DNA from: Voacanga thouarsii
Taxonomy: Eukaryota > Streptophyta > Magnoliopsida > Gentianales > Apocynaceae
Direction: 5' to 3'
DNA: 64,000 bases
Assembly: GCA_026120185.1 (NCBI GenBank)
Contig: JANUWF010003367.1
Span: 2,392,001-2,456,000, forward strand
In this document: positions 1 to 12,600 of the stretch, one piece after another
How the letters are laid out: each line of letters opens with the position of its first letter
Numbering within the stretch: the first letter of the stretch is position 1
Made by a program: the position numbers and the translations under genes
Notes under the pieces: generated by a model
What the model saw: only the letters and a program-made list of their open reading frames with translations
Database searches by the model: none
What the model was told of the DNA's origin: nothing

Positions 1-1327
1 AAATCTTTTCTCCCGTGGTAAAAATTACATCTATTCGAGTTGTTCTTGGAATTGCTGCAAGTTTGAATTTTGAGATTGAGCAATTTGATGTGAAGACAGC
101 CTTTCTACATGGCGACTTAGAAGAGAAAATTTATATGAAGCAGCCGGAGGGGTTTAAAGAAAGTGGTAAGGAGAATCTGGTATGTCGTCTCAGAAAAAAT
201 TTATATGGTTTGAAACAGGTATCGGGACAATGGTATAAGAAATTTGACTCCTTTATGACATATTAGAAATACCACAGAACCGCATCAGATCATTGTGTAT
301 ATGTGAAGAACTTCTCATATGGAGATTTTATTATCCTCTTGTTATATGTGGATGATATGTTAATTGTTGGCCATGATTCTATGAAGATTGACAAGTTGAA
401 AAAAGAGTTAAGCAAATCTTTTGCAATGAAAGATTTAGGTCCAACTAAATAAATTTTGGGGATGAAAATCACTCGAGATAGGCAAAATGGAAAGCTTTGA
501 TTATCTCAAGAAAAGTATATTGAGAAAGTACTTGACAAGTTTAACATGAGCAATGCTAAGGAAGCTTCTACTCCACTTGTAGGTCACTTCAAATTAAACA
601 TTGAGCAGTGTTCGAAAAGTGAGAAAGATAAAGAAAATATGAAGAAAGTTCCTTATGCTTCAGCAGTTGGTAGTCTGATGTATGCTATGGTTTGCACCAA
701 ACCAGATATAGCTCATGTGGTTGGAGTAGTTAGTCGATGTCTCTCTAATCCTGATAAAGAACACGGGAATGCAATCAAGTGGATTCTCAGGTATCTCAAG
801 GGAACTTCCAAATTATGTTTGTGCTTTGGAAATGGCAATATCATACTTGATGGATACTCTAATTCAGACATGGTGATCTTGATAAGAGAAGATCTACATC
901 TGGTTACTTAATGACTTTTGCAGAGGGAGCAATATCATGGCAAAGTAAGTTGAAAAAATGTATTGCTCTTTCTAGTACAGAAGCAGAGTATATCGCAACT
1001 ATTGAAGCTTGTAAATAGATTCTTTGGTTGCAGAGGTTTCTTCAAGAGTTGGGCTTGAAACAAGAAAAGTATAATCTTCATTGTGACAGTCAGAGTGCTA
1101 TTCATCTATGTAAGAATTCTACATTTCACTCTCGATTCAAACATATTGATGTGAGATATCATTGGATTAGAAAAATTTTGGATTCCAAGTTACTAATACT
1201 TGAGAAAGTACACACGGATGATAATGGTTTTGATATACTGACTTAGGTGTTGCCTAGGGAGAAATTCTTATTTTGCAGACAAGAAGTAGGTTTGATTGTA
1301 TTTCCCAAATGAGCTAGAGGGGGAGAT
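1..1327 (+). pseudogene. Ty1/copia pol fragment (reverse transcriptase and RNase H), decayed
   Basis: 3' part of a copia-type pol gene, truncated by the window edge. Visible in order: the reverse transcriptase core (FDVKTAFLHGDLEEKIYMKQ, then the NLYGLKQ box near 200-220), the YVDD catalytic motif near 346-360, the KFNMSNAKEASTPL connection near 540-575, and the RNase H end (SSTEAEYIA near 970-1000, HIDVRYHWIR near 1140). It ends with an ILT/LPREKF tail near 1235-1265. The frame is broken by stops near 264, 451, 499, 1017 and 1245 and by a frameshift near 900, so no polyprotein can be made. A purine-rich tract (GAGCTAGAGGGGGAGAT, about 1311-1327) directly before the LTR is the expected polypurine tract. 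Assignment to Ty1/copia is secure; the lineage is not resolved. Confidence 0.93.
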
Positions 1328-1970
1328 TGTTGGGCCAAATATGTCCAACCTATTTGGTAGACAAAATAAAACAAATCAAAGCCCACAAATAAAATAGAAA
1401 CTTAACAAAAAAATCAAAAGCAGAGAGACGGAATTTTGGTGTAATTTTTCATTGAGAGAAGGCGGCATTAATAGTAGGAAACGAAAGAGATTCTTCAAGC
1501 TTTGATCCTCAATTTGGATAGTCATTCGGAGTCCGATTGAGACGAAATTTGGTTCTACGTGATCCTCTCAACAAGAACTACAAATCTAACATTTAGATTT
1601 CAATTTTGGTAACATCATTCCAAACTTAATTCGTATTTAGTTGTACCTTTGGGAGAAGATATTGATATATTATTAGTGTGTCTCTAATGTTATCTAGAGA
1701 ATACTTTGTATTGCTCATTATTGTTGATAGTGGAAGTTTTACTGGATTAGGTCTCGTGATTTTTTCCATCTTGGGTTTTTTATGTTAAAAATCTTGGTGT
1801 CTCGTATTCTTTACTTTGGTGCTTTCTTTTACCTGCTGGCGTTACTTAATTGGTATCTTTGGTTTATTCCTATTTTTTTATTGGCACTTGGAAAATAGTT
1901 TTGATCTTGGATATAATTGTAACTTAGGTGAAGCTTGGTATTTTACTCTCTTTCAGTTTATTTCCCAACA
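1328..1970 (+). repeat. 3' LTR of the copia element
   Basis: 643 bp that start with TGTTGGG and end with CCCAACA, a perfect 7-bp terminal inverted repeat with the TG...CA ends of an LTR. It follows the polypurine tract directly. The 5-bp host duplication would be TACAG at 1971-1975; its partner lies outside the window and cannot be checked. Confidence 0.9.
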
Positions 1971-2938
1971 TACAGATATAGTTTACCTCTAAACATGATG
2001 CAAGAAATTGTGTTATTCCTTATAAATGGGCACATACATGACCGCTGCAAATGATCTTGATCACCAATTGTAAAGTTAAATGTGTCCTCTCTCCCTTTAT
2101 AAAGCTCCAAGTGTAAACAGCTAATGGAAAAGATTCAAATGCAAACATCAGTTAAATATTTGGCAGTTAAAATGATCCAATCAGGATCTGAAAAATGCAA
2201 CAGATTGAGCTTTGAGCCAAGTCCTCTCCAATACAAGTTTTCAAATACCATAAGTAATGAGATTGATGGCCTAACTATTGATAAGCTATAGGTGCTGCTA
2301 TTTCTGTCAGTGTCTTCTGTTCAATTATGTATAACACATGGAAATTTGAGAAGAACAATCAGTTAAAAATATGACATCAGTTCAGGAATCAAACCATTAC
2401 CTGCCACTATTGTTTGAGCTTCAAAAGATATTAGGTTTTAAATCCAGGTTCCCCAAAATCCTTCTCACCGGTAATGAAATCTGAGGTTAGTGGACCAGCT
2501 TCAAGTAGAATTAGATTAATAGCCATCTGCTTTGCATGTGTAATTGCTTTGCCACTCTACAATTATAGCTTGAGATGTTTCATAAAGCCACTGAATTATA
2601 TATTTATATTAAAAAAAAAAAGACACTCCTATGTTGTTTCAACTGCCTCAGAACCTGAGAATATCTATTGGCCAACCACCAAATGCTATTGCAATCAACC
2701 AAAGCGACAGTGGCACAAAGTCTAACTCCGGCGGTTGGGGGGGGGGGGGTGTTGTTTACAGGCAACAAGATAGACCCACACTAGGACACCAATACCATTT
2801 ATTAGGGTAGAAGAAAATATAAAAATCTTCTGTCTAGGGACATTTAAATGCATAATTCCCTCACCATACTTGATTTCTAACAACTCAACATTGGAATGAA
2901 ATGATTCAACCTTTTATTTGCCATCGCTGGGAAAGTCT
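1971..2938. other. Intergenic stretch without recognised gene
   Basis: No gene recognised. Moderately AT-rich sequence with a run of 13 G at 2737-2749. A short minus-strand frame around 2450-2600 looks slightly protein-like but has stops and no family I know. Confidence 0.5.
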
Positions 2939-2946
2939 ACAATACC

Positions 2947-3863
2947 TAGCATTGGCAAGTGGGTTGGTTCGGCTTGTCGGGCCGGACCAAGTCCGCAGGC
3001 CGAACTGGTTGGTCTTGGGGTGCGGGCCAGTCCAAGCTAGGGATTAGGCCCGTGCCCCGCCTTGAAGAGCTTTCAAGTTTTTTTTTTTATTATTTTGGTC
3101 CCTTAATGGTTAAGAAACTTTTTTTTTTTTTTTACTTTTGGAACAGCTATATTCTATCCCTAACCTCCAAAACTCACCAAACACTCTTTAACTTTCTCCA
3201 ACTTTCTCCAATTCTCTCCAACTCCCTTATTTTCATTCCTCTTTCTCTCATAATTCTCGAATCTCTTCATTTCCTCTACAAAAAATATTAGAATATAATT
3301 TATTTTTTTATATATTTTTTAAAATTTTCAAGCAAATTTTTAATAATTTGAAAGATTATTGAGTGACAGAATAGTGGATAATTTAAGTCTTGAAAAAGTC
3401 AAAAAGTAAAGCTCCATAAAGTGTTATTGTTATTAGCCATCAACTAGTTAGTATTTTTTAATCTTACATTCTTATTTTTTAGTTTTATTAATTGCTTATT
3501 TGTTTTAGTTATTTGTTTAATTTTTAAGTTAATTTACAAGTTATTTACATTTTTCAATTCTCTTATTTTATTATTTGTTAATACTTTATTTTATTTTTTT
3601 TAACTTTTTTTTGAATTTTAATTGATTGCTTTTATTTAAAAATAATGAATTCAAATCAATATCATCACTTTTTTAAATTAAATGGAAAAAAAAAAGAAGA
3701 AGAGAAGATAAGTCCGAGCCCGAGCCTGCCCTGTAGGCCTTAAGGGCCTAGGGCCCGGACAGTGTCAGGCTAAGAGTTTCTGACCTTGATCCCAATCTAC
3801 ATTAGTATGGCACTGGCCCAACCCAATTCAAAACCGTGCGAGTCAGCCCATATGACAATGCTA
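2947..3863. mobile_element. Non-autonomous hAT-like DNA element (MITE-sized)
   Basis: 917 bp bounded by the 8-bp direct repeat ACAATACC (2939-2946 and 3864-3871), the target duplication length of hAT elements. The ends are imperfect inverted repeats: the left end begins TAGCATTGGCAAGTGGG and the right end, read backwards, begins TAGCATTGTCATATGGG. GC-rich subterminal zones (2965-3065 and 3713-3780, rich in GGGCC motifs) enclose a very AT-rich core with T-runs and no transposase. The open frame inside it is a by-product. The superfamily call rests on duplication length and structure only. Confidence 0.82.
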
Positions 3864-3871
3864 ACAATACC

Positions 3872-4088
3872 TACTTACTTAAAAGGAGGCAAAATTACCT
3901 TGCATGACTAAAAATTAGCATATTGAGAAAGAAGCTATAACCATGCATTCTAGGGGGACGGGCTTACAAAATAGTTATCGGTCCCAACTCCGTAGGGAAA
4001 TGGGCCTACAATTTTTTAATTGGGTCACAAAATAATAAATAAATAAAAAATAAAGAGCAAAATACATTCCTTATTAAAATATTTCAAT

Positions 4089-4134
<46 letters not shown>

Positions 4135-4251
4135 TCACACACACACAAATTATACATATAAATACCTTTTATAATCAATTTCTTTATAAATATAGATACT
4201 TTTATTATATATGCATATTATTTCTTACATATTTAAGAGTATATGTGTGTG

Positions 4252-4304
<53 letters not shown>

Positions 4305-4343
4305 TATAATTATATATAGTATAAAATTTTTAATATATACATT
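3872..4343. repeat. AT-rich spacer with two compound microsatellites
   Basis: No gene. A (TA)n run at about 4093-4128 continues into an AC-rich run to about 4147. A second compound repeat has (GT)n at about 4242-4260 and (TA)n at about 4262-4302. The start (3950-4020) is a slightly GC-richer piece that may be a remnant of another DNA element. Confidence 0.85.
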
Positions 4344-5188
4344 AGGATAAAATATGTCAACCAATTTTGAACTTTTATAAATTTTAACTTTCACCTTCGA
4401 ACTTTAAAATATATAATTTTAACCCTTGAACATTTGAAATACTTAAAATATAGCCATTTCGTCAATTGAAACTATTAAGTGCTCACAAAAATTCATCACA
4501 TTACTCACACATAACCTATTTTATGAGTATTTTTATCTACTTATTACATTTACAATGTGGTGCCAAGTTTCCCTATAATTATTATAAAATAACTTCTGTA
4601 TATGGCTAAAAAATAATATTATGATTTGCGAGTCTCTCACTTCTTCTTTTAGATTTTTTTTTTTTTTTTTTTGTAATTCACTTATCCTTTCAAGTCTATT
4701 CTTTCTTTCTATAGAAATACCAAGAAAAATACTATCTATCGAGAATTGAATTTGGATTTTTTTTGCTATTCATCAAGAACTAAATTTGGATTCTTTCTTT
4801 TTTTTCTTAATTTTTATGTCTGAGCTTTGTTTATTAAAGGACAAGATCTGTGATTTTTGTTGTATAGTTGGGTTCAAATATGTGCGAAAAAGTAATTCCA
4901 AAATTATTAAGGCGCATAAAAGGTATAAAGTTAAATCTTGAAATTGCTATTGATAATATAAAGAAATTGAAAAAAATATAACGAGATTAAAATTGAAGAA
5001 TAATATTTTAAAAGTAGAAAAATAAGGAAATGAGGATTAAAATCTGGTAGCTTTGTATTATTTTATTGTTGGTAGGAAGATTTTTTTATGTGTTTCAAAT
5101 ATTCGTATACTAAAATCACACATTTTAAAATTTGAGAGTAAAAATTAAAATTTAAGAAAGTTTAAAAATAACAGGCATATTTTGCCCT
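4344..5188 (+). mobile_element. Long-TIR MITE, copy 1 (Mutator-like)
   Basis: 845 bp with long imperfect terminal inverted repeats of about 90 bp. The left end begins AGGATAAAATATG and the right end, read backwards, begins AGGGCAAAATATG; the similarity continues through the CTTTCACCTTCGAACTTTAA region. No transposase frame. The internal sequence matches copy 2 (5503-6421) in reverse orientation. Flanks are AT-rich and give no clean duplication. Long TIRs suggest a Mutator-like origin, which is inference. Confidence 0.75.
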
Positions 5189-5502
5189 ATATATTATGTA
5201 GGGATAGGGCAGGGGTGGGGTAGGTTAGGACGGGTCAGGGATTATGCAATTCGTACCCTAGTTGGTAAGTCAAAGTATGAAACCTGATCTTGTCCCTATA
5301 CATGCTTAAATTAGGGAATTCCCGATCCAACAAGCCTTCAATTTAAATAGAAAAATTATTATCTCTAATAATATGTGAAAGGTTCTATCTTGAAAAGGGT
5401 CATGAATAAAAGTATTTCTTTTGAATATCAAAAACACCCAACCGAGAATCAATAATTCCAGTCAATGATATTAACAAACAAATCTTCATATATATATATA
5501 TA
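5189..5502. other. Spacer between the two MITE copies
   Basis: 314 bp with a short G-rich start (5195-5240, repeated GGG motifs) and an (AT)n run at the right edge. No gene. Confidence 0.5.
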
Positions 5503-6421
5503 AGGTAAAATATATCAACCACCCTTAAACTTTCATCAATTTTGATTTTCACCCTCGAACTTTAAAATGTGTGATTTTAGCCCTCGAACTTTTAAAATAC
5601 TTAAAAATAGTCTTTTTAACAATAAAAGTTCAAATACAACACAAAATCACCATATTTTAACTCTCATTCCCCTGTTTTTAATTTCTAAAATATTATTCTT
5701 CAACTTTAATCTCACTCTCTTCTCTTCGAATTTCTTCATTTATCAACAATAATTTTAAGATCTAACTTCAACCTTTTTATTCGACTCAATAATCTTGAAA
5801 TTACTCTTTTGCATTTTTTCGAATCTAACCATATAACAAAAATCACATATTTTACCATTTAATAAACAAAACTAAGACATAAAGATGAAGAAGAAAAAAA
5901 ATCGATTCAGTTCTTGACTAATAGTAATTTTCTTTTCATCTCTACAGGAAGGAAGAATAAATTTGAAAGTATAAGTGAATTATTAAAAAAAAATCTAAAA
6001 AGAGGAGTGAGAGACGCGCAAGTCGCAATAGTATTTTTCTGTCATATATAGAAGTTACTTTATAATAATTAAAAGGATGACACCACATTGTGAGAGTTGA
6101 GCAAATGAAAATACCTATAAAATAGGTCATGTGGAAGTCATGTGATGAATTTTCGTGAGCACTTAATCGTTTTAATTAATAGAAGAGTTAATTCGAAGAG
6201 AAGAGAGTGAGATTAAAGTTGAAGAATAATATTTTAGAAATAAAAAATAAGAGAATGAAAGCTAAAATTTAGAAATTTTGTATTGTACTTGAGCTTTTAT
6301 TGTGAAAGAGTTATTTTTTATGTGTTTTAAAAGTTTGAGGACTAAAATCAAATATTTTAAAGTTTGAAAATAGAAATTAAAATTTTGTAAAAGTTAAAAA
6401 ATAACTGATATATTTTATCCT
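5503..6421 (-). mobile_element. Long-TIR MITE, copy 2 (Mutator-like), opposite orientation
   Basis: 919 bp, same family as 4344-5188 but inverted. It begins AGGTAAAATATATCA and ends TGATATATTTTATCCT, with the inverted similarity running about 90 bp inward. The internal block 6085-6160 is the reverse complement of the copy 1 block near 4480-4565. A 9-bp direct repeat ATATATATA flanks it (5494-5502 and 6422-6430), the length expected for Mutator-like insertion, but it lies in simple sequence and could be chance. Confidence 0.78.
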
Positions 6422-6578
6422 ATATATATATAAACAACCAATATCAAAAAAATATACAAAGGTTTAAAGATGTATAGTCCGTACCTAATTTAGACAAAGA
6501 ATGCTGCAACCTTGGGTGCACCCAAGAATGCTGCAACCTGAGTATAGTCCGTACCTAACTTCCTGAGTTCAGTAAAAT

Positions 6579-7195
6579 TTAAGGATGTCTAGACGATATG
6601 CGGGCAAACAGCCAGCGGTAGATTGAATACCAACTCCTCCACACGTGAGGGAGAGAGAGAGAGGAAGGAATTGAATCTATCTCGTCCAAAATCAACGGCC
6701 TACAACATTTGCCTCCAAGAGAAAGTGAAGAAAGTTTGGGAGCATCTTCTAAGACCATGTCTATCCCTAGTCCCCAATATATGAAGAAAACAAGATTCGG
6801 AGTAGGAGCTAAGATATGAAGGCTCTTCAACCCCAGACAATTGGTAATTTCTAAGTGCTTCAGCTTGAGAGAATATCCAGCAATCGTCAAATTACACAGT
6901 GATGGAGCGTAATCAATACATAGGTGCTCTAGCATTGGAAAATATGACAAAAAGAAGTGCTCAACCTCTTCAGTCAGGTCAACAGATCTAACTGAAAGGA
7001 AGTTAGGGCTTTAATGTCGGAGAAGCCAAGAGGCCAATTCAGTGACCAAGTCGGGAAAAGGTAAGGCAATGGCCTCTTTGGTTTAAACAGAGGACTAGGA
7101 GAAGAAGGGGACAAATCCAACTCCAACCTCCAAACAATCCTGGAAATAGTTATGGGCCCTCCAATTTTTTTTACATGAGTAACTTTAAATGACAA
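6579..7195 (-). pseudogene. F-box/LRR protein fragment with frameshift
   Basis: Minus-strand remnant of an F-box/LRR (FBL/FBD-like) gene. Read 7195 to 6579, the first frame gives an LRR-like segment ending at FQLDL; a one-base shift near 6976 moves the frame to VDLTEEVEHFFLSYFPMLE, followed by LKHLEITNCLGLKSLHI. The pattern of L-x-L-x-L followed by 'FPMLEHL' is that of the leucine-rich repeats of plant F-box proteins, which bind substrates of SCF ubiquitin ligases. No F-box and no C-terminal domain are present, and both ends stop abruptly, so this is a truncated broken copy. Confidence 0.6.
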
Positions 7196-9119
7196 AATTA
7201 TTCTAAGTTACTAGGGGAACATGACTTTTGATTAATATTAGTACCTAAAGTGTACAAGGGGACAACGTCCATCGTTTAAATAATAGAAATACAATCTTTA
7301 ATTATTTTTTAATTAAAGTATAATATGTAAATAAATAAAATGATAACATTTTTAACTTTATTTCTCTATTTTTTCTCTCTACTTGCCTTCATGTTCTCCT
7401 AGTGTTTCTATAACTTTCGACTAGATCCAAACTTTGACTTTGTTCGAAACTCGAATCTTGATCGATCTCCTTTCTTCTTTCTCTCTTTTTGTGATTTCAT
7501 CTCTTGTTTTGTCTACAAATCACAATATTTTCTCTTTTCGCTTTTATTATCTAGATCTATACTTCTTTGACATGCTTTTTTTGTTACTCAAATGAGTTAG
7601 TTTACCTAATTACTTTTAGCCCTCTATACAATTCTCTTCCTTTTCCGAAGTAATTTTTAAGATAATTAATATTCTCAAAATCTTACAAGTTGCTACTCGT
7701 GATATATGGTGTATTTGAATTTTGACTAAAGAGTTCATATTTAAACCTAAGGTTTAGAAACATTATAACCACTTATGTCATTTCACAATTTTGCCCTTAG
7801 GGCTATTCCAATTATTTGGATAGGAGAAGCCAATTGTAAAAAAAAATTTAAAAATTTATATACTTATGTGAAAATGACACAAAATTAAGGGGGTTTTTTT
7901 GTACTTAATCCTATTCAAAAAATAAAAAATAAAAAAATAAAGAGCGGGCAGTTGTGGACGGTAATACTCCCATCGGGCATGCGGCCCATGCCTATGGGGC
8001 AGTTTGTTTAGTAAGAAATGACGCAAAAACCCATGAGGCTGTCCAATCAATGTCTCGACCAATTATCTCGTGAAACGGGTATTGGCCTTTACTTTGGCCC
8101 AATCTTAATCAAAAATTCTAAAACCACTCTAGCCTTTCCATTAAAACTTAAGTAGAAAAAAAAAGGAAAAAAAAGAGAAAGTTTGGTTTTCCATATTTAA
8201 TTGAAAATGGTCATGCAAAATTCAATCAGTCATTAATTATTTTTATTCAAATTTAAATGTTTTATTTTAATTTCAATATAAAAATTTTAAAAAATATTAA
8301 ACTATAAGTAAATTATTATCGTATAGATATTAATTAGCAAATTTAATATTTAAACAAATAGATCAGTAATATTCGTAGAAGTTATATATATAAATATATA
8401 TATTTATATCAATCAAAATAAAGACATGGATATTCAATTTCAAATGAATGACATGTCACGTTTAGATTGCATTATTCACATTATTAGCAGTAGTGTTTTT
8501 TTTTTTTCGTATATTTTTTCTTTCTTTTTGTTTTCAAGGGATTAGCATGAGTGTTAACATTCCCAGTTACAATTCAATGGCTAATTTGAATTGTGTTTAC
8601 ACTATATTTTGTTTGGAAAAAAAAAATGAACGAAGGGGTAAATTAATAATTTAAATCGATTGATTAAGAGGAAAATTAGAAAGGAAAATGAAGTGGAGGC
8701 ATCAGATTTTTAATCCGTCCAAAATATGATGGATTAAAAGGTAAATTGAATTAGATAAAATGCGAATATACTTTCTTTTCATTCAATCCAAATAATATAA
8801 AAGTAAATTATATTTATTTTCTTAATAAAATTAGATGTGCCTTTTTTTTTTCTCTCCTCTCCACCTTTGTGAAGCAAACATAGTATTAAGTAAGTTTATC
8901 TTATTAATCTTTCCATTCATTAGAAATAAAGGAAAGGGAATGGGTACCTTTATTTTTACTAAGAGAAGTAAATTATATTAGGTTGGTGCACGTACATTGC
9001 ACAGGATAATTTTAGTAATTTTTTCAATTTTTTTACATTTAAAAATAATTTAGATAAGAAAATAACTCTAATATTTAAAAAAATTAAAAAATCAGATAAC
9101 TTTGATTTTAAAAAAATCA
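7196..9119. other. AT-rich intergenic DNA
   Basis: No gene recognised. Long A/T runs, a short GC-richer segment at 7945-8060, and a GTGCA/TGCAC inverted motif near 8985-9010 that may be the end of an unidentified small element. Confidence 0.5.
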
Positions 9120-9197
9120 ATTCATATAACCATGATATTTTTTTTAAAAAAAATCTTCAAATATATAAATATAGAATAATCCATTTGAAATTCTCAA

Positions 9198-10443
9198 AAA
9201 GATAAAAACAAATGATAAATTAAAAAAATAGAATTTTAAGAGGTTTAAAAAAGTTAGCATAATGATTAATTTACAACAAAAAATTCTTGCAGAGCAACAA
9301 TAGCAGATATTGATCAAGAAATAGTTTTGGTCTACTGAAAAGCCTGATTCTGTGAAAAGGATAAGTAATCCAAAAGCAAAATATAGGGCAGAAAGATTAT
9401 ACCATTCTCTGTTATCATCTTGTACAATAAGTTCTACAGACACTACATTCTTGCAAGTACTGAGACCTCGTGGTTCAGAGAATTAGAGAAAACAGCAGAT
9501 AGGCCAACATCTATATTAGCTCAAATGATGATAACTGCGACAATTTTGCAACACGTTGAAGGTAGCATTTTACTTGTAAGAGTCGGCATCTCTGTTGTAT
9601 TCACACAGAATGAACCCTTTCCCGCAATCCACATCACACAAAACATGTCTAACAAATCCATTGATCAACATTTGCTCAACTAGAATAGGAAGTAAAGCAC
9701 CATATATGCATCAAATACTTGCACAGGAGCAAAAATGTTAGCTTTTGCAGAAAATGAAAGGTTGAGAAGTATTTCCAGCTCCAGCCTTAGAACAATCTCA
9801 TAAGTAGTTTCTTTTGCAGACGAAAGTCAACGCTAACTCTTGGACAGAACAATCCACTCTCAAAAAAAAACAAAACAAAACAAAATTTTAATTAATTTGT
9901 ATGAAACTCTCTAAAATATATCTGCAGGCAGTGCATGCATCAGAAAGAGATATATTAGAAAGAAGAAGAGAATGAAACATAAAAATAAATTAATAAAAAA
10001 TTCAAAACCCTAGCAAATAAAAGAAACTCTAAGTAAATCATTTCAAGCTACTTGACCTAAATCTAATTAAAGCAGGCTCTACCGGAAAGCGGCACAATTA
10101 ATCAAACCTGAAGTTAAAATACATAAAAATTACTCGAGAATGTATACAAACAAAAACAAATTCAACATAAAAATCAATAAACAATTCAAAATTCTCAGCA
10201 AATAAAGATTCTTTTTTAAAGGAACAAAACACAAAAAATGTAAACTAAAAACTGAAAATGCAAGCACATTACCTGCAGAGGCTGATCGACTTGAGAGAGG
10301 AGATCAAAGGAGTTGTGAGGCAAAGGATTCAGCAGAGCAGAGAGCGTCGTCTCTGTATTTTGGAATTCCCAAAAACATGAAAAATGATAAATTAAAAAGA
10401 ATAGAATTCTAAGAGGTTTCAAAAAGTTGGCATAATGATTAGT
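9198..10443. repeat. Diverged direct repeat pair bracketing about 1.1 kb
   Basis: About 75 bp at 9198-9275 recurs at 10370-10443, sharing TAAGAGGTTT and GCATAATGATTA. Between them, another pair (about 9976-10030 and 10166-10216) shares AAAAATTCAAAA and AGCAAATAAA. The arrangement suggests an old local duplication. No protein family recognised in the interval. A short segment near 10268-10360 read on the minus strand ends in CTGCAG/GTAATG and resembles a non-coding first exon. Confidence 0.5.
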
Positions 10444-10782
10444 TCTATCTTATTGAATTCAAATAATCCTGATATTAAAAATAAAAAACCTTTCAAATTT
10501 CTTCATCAGAAAAAAAAAAACTCTTAAATTCAATGAATCCAAATATCAATAAAGAACAGTGCCACTTGTCTCATCAGGAGGCTTCCGCAGCTACTTTTAT
10601 ATATGTATATATAGATTTATTTCTATTTTGTTCAATTGGGATGAAAAGAAAGTAAATGATAAAAAATTTATAAATCCCCTCATTTTGCGAATTATTTATA
10701 GACATACTAAAAAATAGAGGAATCCTCTTTTTTTCAGAGGATTCTTCACGGGATGAAGAAATATGTTTCATTAATTAGCCAC

Positions 10783-12600
10783 TGTTGGAAAGTATGCCCT
10801 CAAAGACTATGTATTATGTATAAACATATTAGAATAAAACATTTATTCATTCAATTTGATTTGTTATTTATATTATTGCACATTTAAAGGTCCAAGTATG
10901 ATAAGTAATGATCTATGTATTGGGTCGTTCTTCACAGTAAGATATAGACTATGTGTACTTGTCATAGAGTAAAATTGAATTCTTAGTCATTTGATGAAAC
11001 TGGACATTTAATTAAGGTAAGACTATTATGCCATGATTTCTAATAAGGAATAGTTTACCTTGAATCAATGAGTAGTTCACTCAAATCATAGGCCTAAGCG
11101 TATTTCAAATATATAGAACTGAATCTGTAGTAATGGTCTCTTTTAAAGTACTATAATTATAGAGATTAGACTATTACTGCTACAGCGTGAATGAATACCT
11201 TCATACTTGTGAGTTGGCAGTCTGGCGAAACTAGGATTTTATACTTTGATGTATGTTTGGTGAGATTTCTTTTGTGAGATTAATATCCTTGTATATTGGG
11301 TGTATTACTCTAATTAGTTAAAATGAATTTATGCAACAAAGTTTCTATACTTCACTTAATGAGGTTAAATCACCCCTTTGTGATTGTTCAGGATAATCTA
11401 ATAATCCAGGACCCTGGGAACATGACCTTAGAATGTGTGCTTTTGGGTAACTTCCAATAATAAACAAGTACATTCAATTGAGTCATGGATTATCGGACAG
11501 AGATCTAAGGAGAGTAGATGTCTTTGAGATGGGTGTTCATACATTTATCCTGTCTCATTGATGGGTATTACATAGAGGGGTATTTTCGACATTTCAGCTG
11601 TAGGTCGAAAAGATTACTTTAAGTAATATTATTCTTAGGGTCAATATTTTCATATGGTGATAAATGAAGATATTTAAAATAATAAAATGCGGCTATTTAA
11701 TAATAAAGGTATTTTGATCATTTTAGTAGTCATGAATAATATGTCTCTTGGTCCTCGAAGTAACTCAAGTTACCTTGGTGTCGTTTAGACACAATTTGGG
11801 CTTAATGGATAATTATTTAGAAAAAAAAATAGAATTTATTCTAAGAGTCTAATTAGAATTAATTAATTAGTCTTGAATTTTAATGAGGTCCAGAAAAGAT
11901 AATTAATTAATTAAGAGAATTAGGTTTGAATAAATTAATTAATTAGGGTGATATATGTTGACATATATTAAAAGTCTAATTAGGATTAATTAATTAGTCT
12001 TGAGTATTTAATGAAACTTAGAAAAAATAATTAATTAATTAAGAGAATTGAGTCAGTCTTGCACTATTTTTATTTTTTTTTAGCACAACACTTAGTCCAA
12101 TTGGCAATTGGGCTTGGTGATTTTGGCCATTAGGGCTTTAGAAAGCATTAGCACAACACCTAGCCCTAAGGCTAGGCTAAACATATATGAAAAAAAAACA
12201 AGCGTTGTACAATTGAATTGATTAGAGCGTGCCACCTCTTCTTTCTTTCTCTTTCATATTCTTTCTCTTCCTACTCTCTGGTAGAGTGTTTTCATCCAAG
12301 AAAAGAGCTCTTACCAAGCTAAAGCTAAGAGCAAGGTAAAGTCATACTTGGAAGATGAAGAAAAGAAGTTTGGAGACGTTTGATGCATAGGAGTAGAAGA
12401 TTGGCGGAAATTCCTATTGAGTAGTAGACGCCTTATTCTCCCCTTCAAACGCAAGATGTTCCAGTACAACCCGTCCTCACGTTAGTTAATCTGCGATCAA
12501 TATGAAAAAGTAAGTACTCTCTCTTCGATGTGGCTCGGAAAAACTAAAAATTTTTCCGTTGCATTTTCTTTTGATATTTTTCTGTGATCCTTCAAGCTAC
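10783..12600 (+). mobile_element. Probable solo LTR of an Angela-type copia retrotransposon
   Basis: The stretch begins TGTTGGAAAGTATGCCCT, the typical LTR start of Angela/BARE-type copia elements as I recall them, and is about 1.8 kb long, the usual LTR length of that group. Near the far end (12550-12575) the motif TTTTTCCGTTGCATTTTC also resembles the end region of such LTRs. The exact right end is uncertain: it may lie near 12600 or at a TTCCAACA at 12717-12724. No polypurine tract, primer site or pol frame is adjacent, so a solo LTR left by recombination is the simplest reading. Confidence 0.6.

Noticed and set aside
2959..3291. 110-codon plus-strand frame
   Set aside because: Lies wholly inside the hAT-like element; starts in a GC-rich subterminal repeat and runs into T-rich sequence; no domain.
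8985..9015. GTGCA/TGCAC inverted motif as a possible element end
   Set aside because: No partner end or target duplication found nearby.
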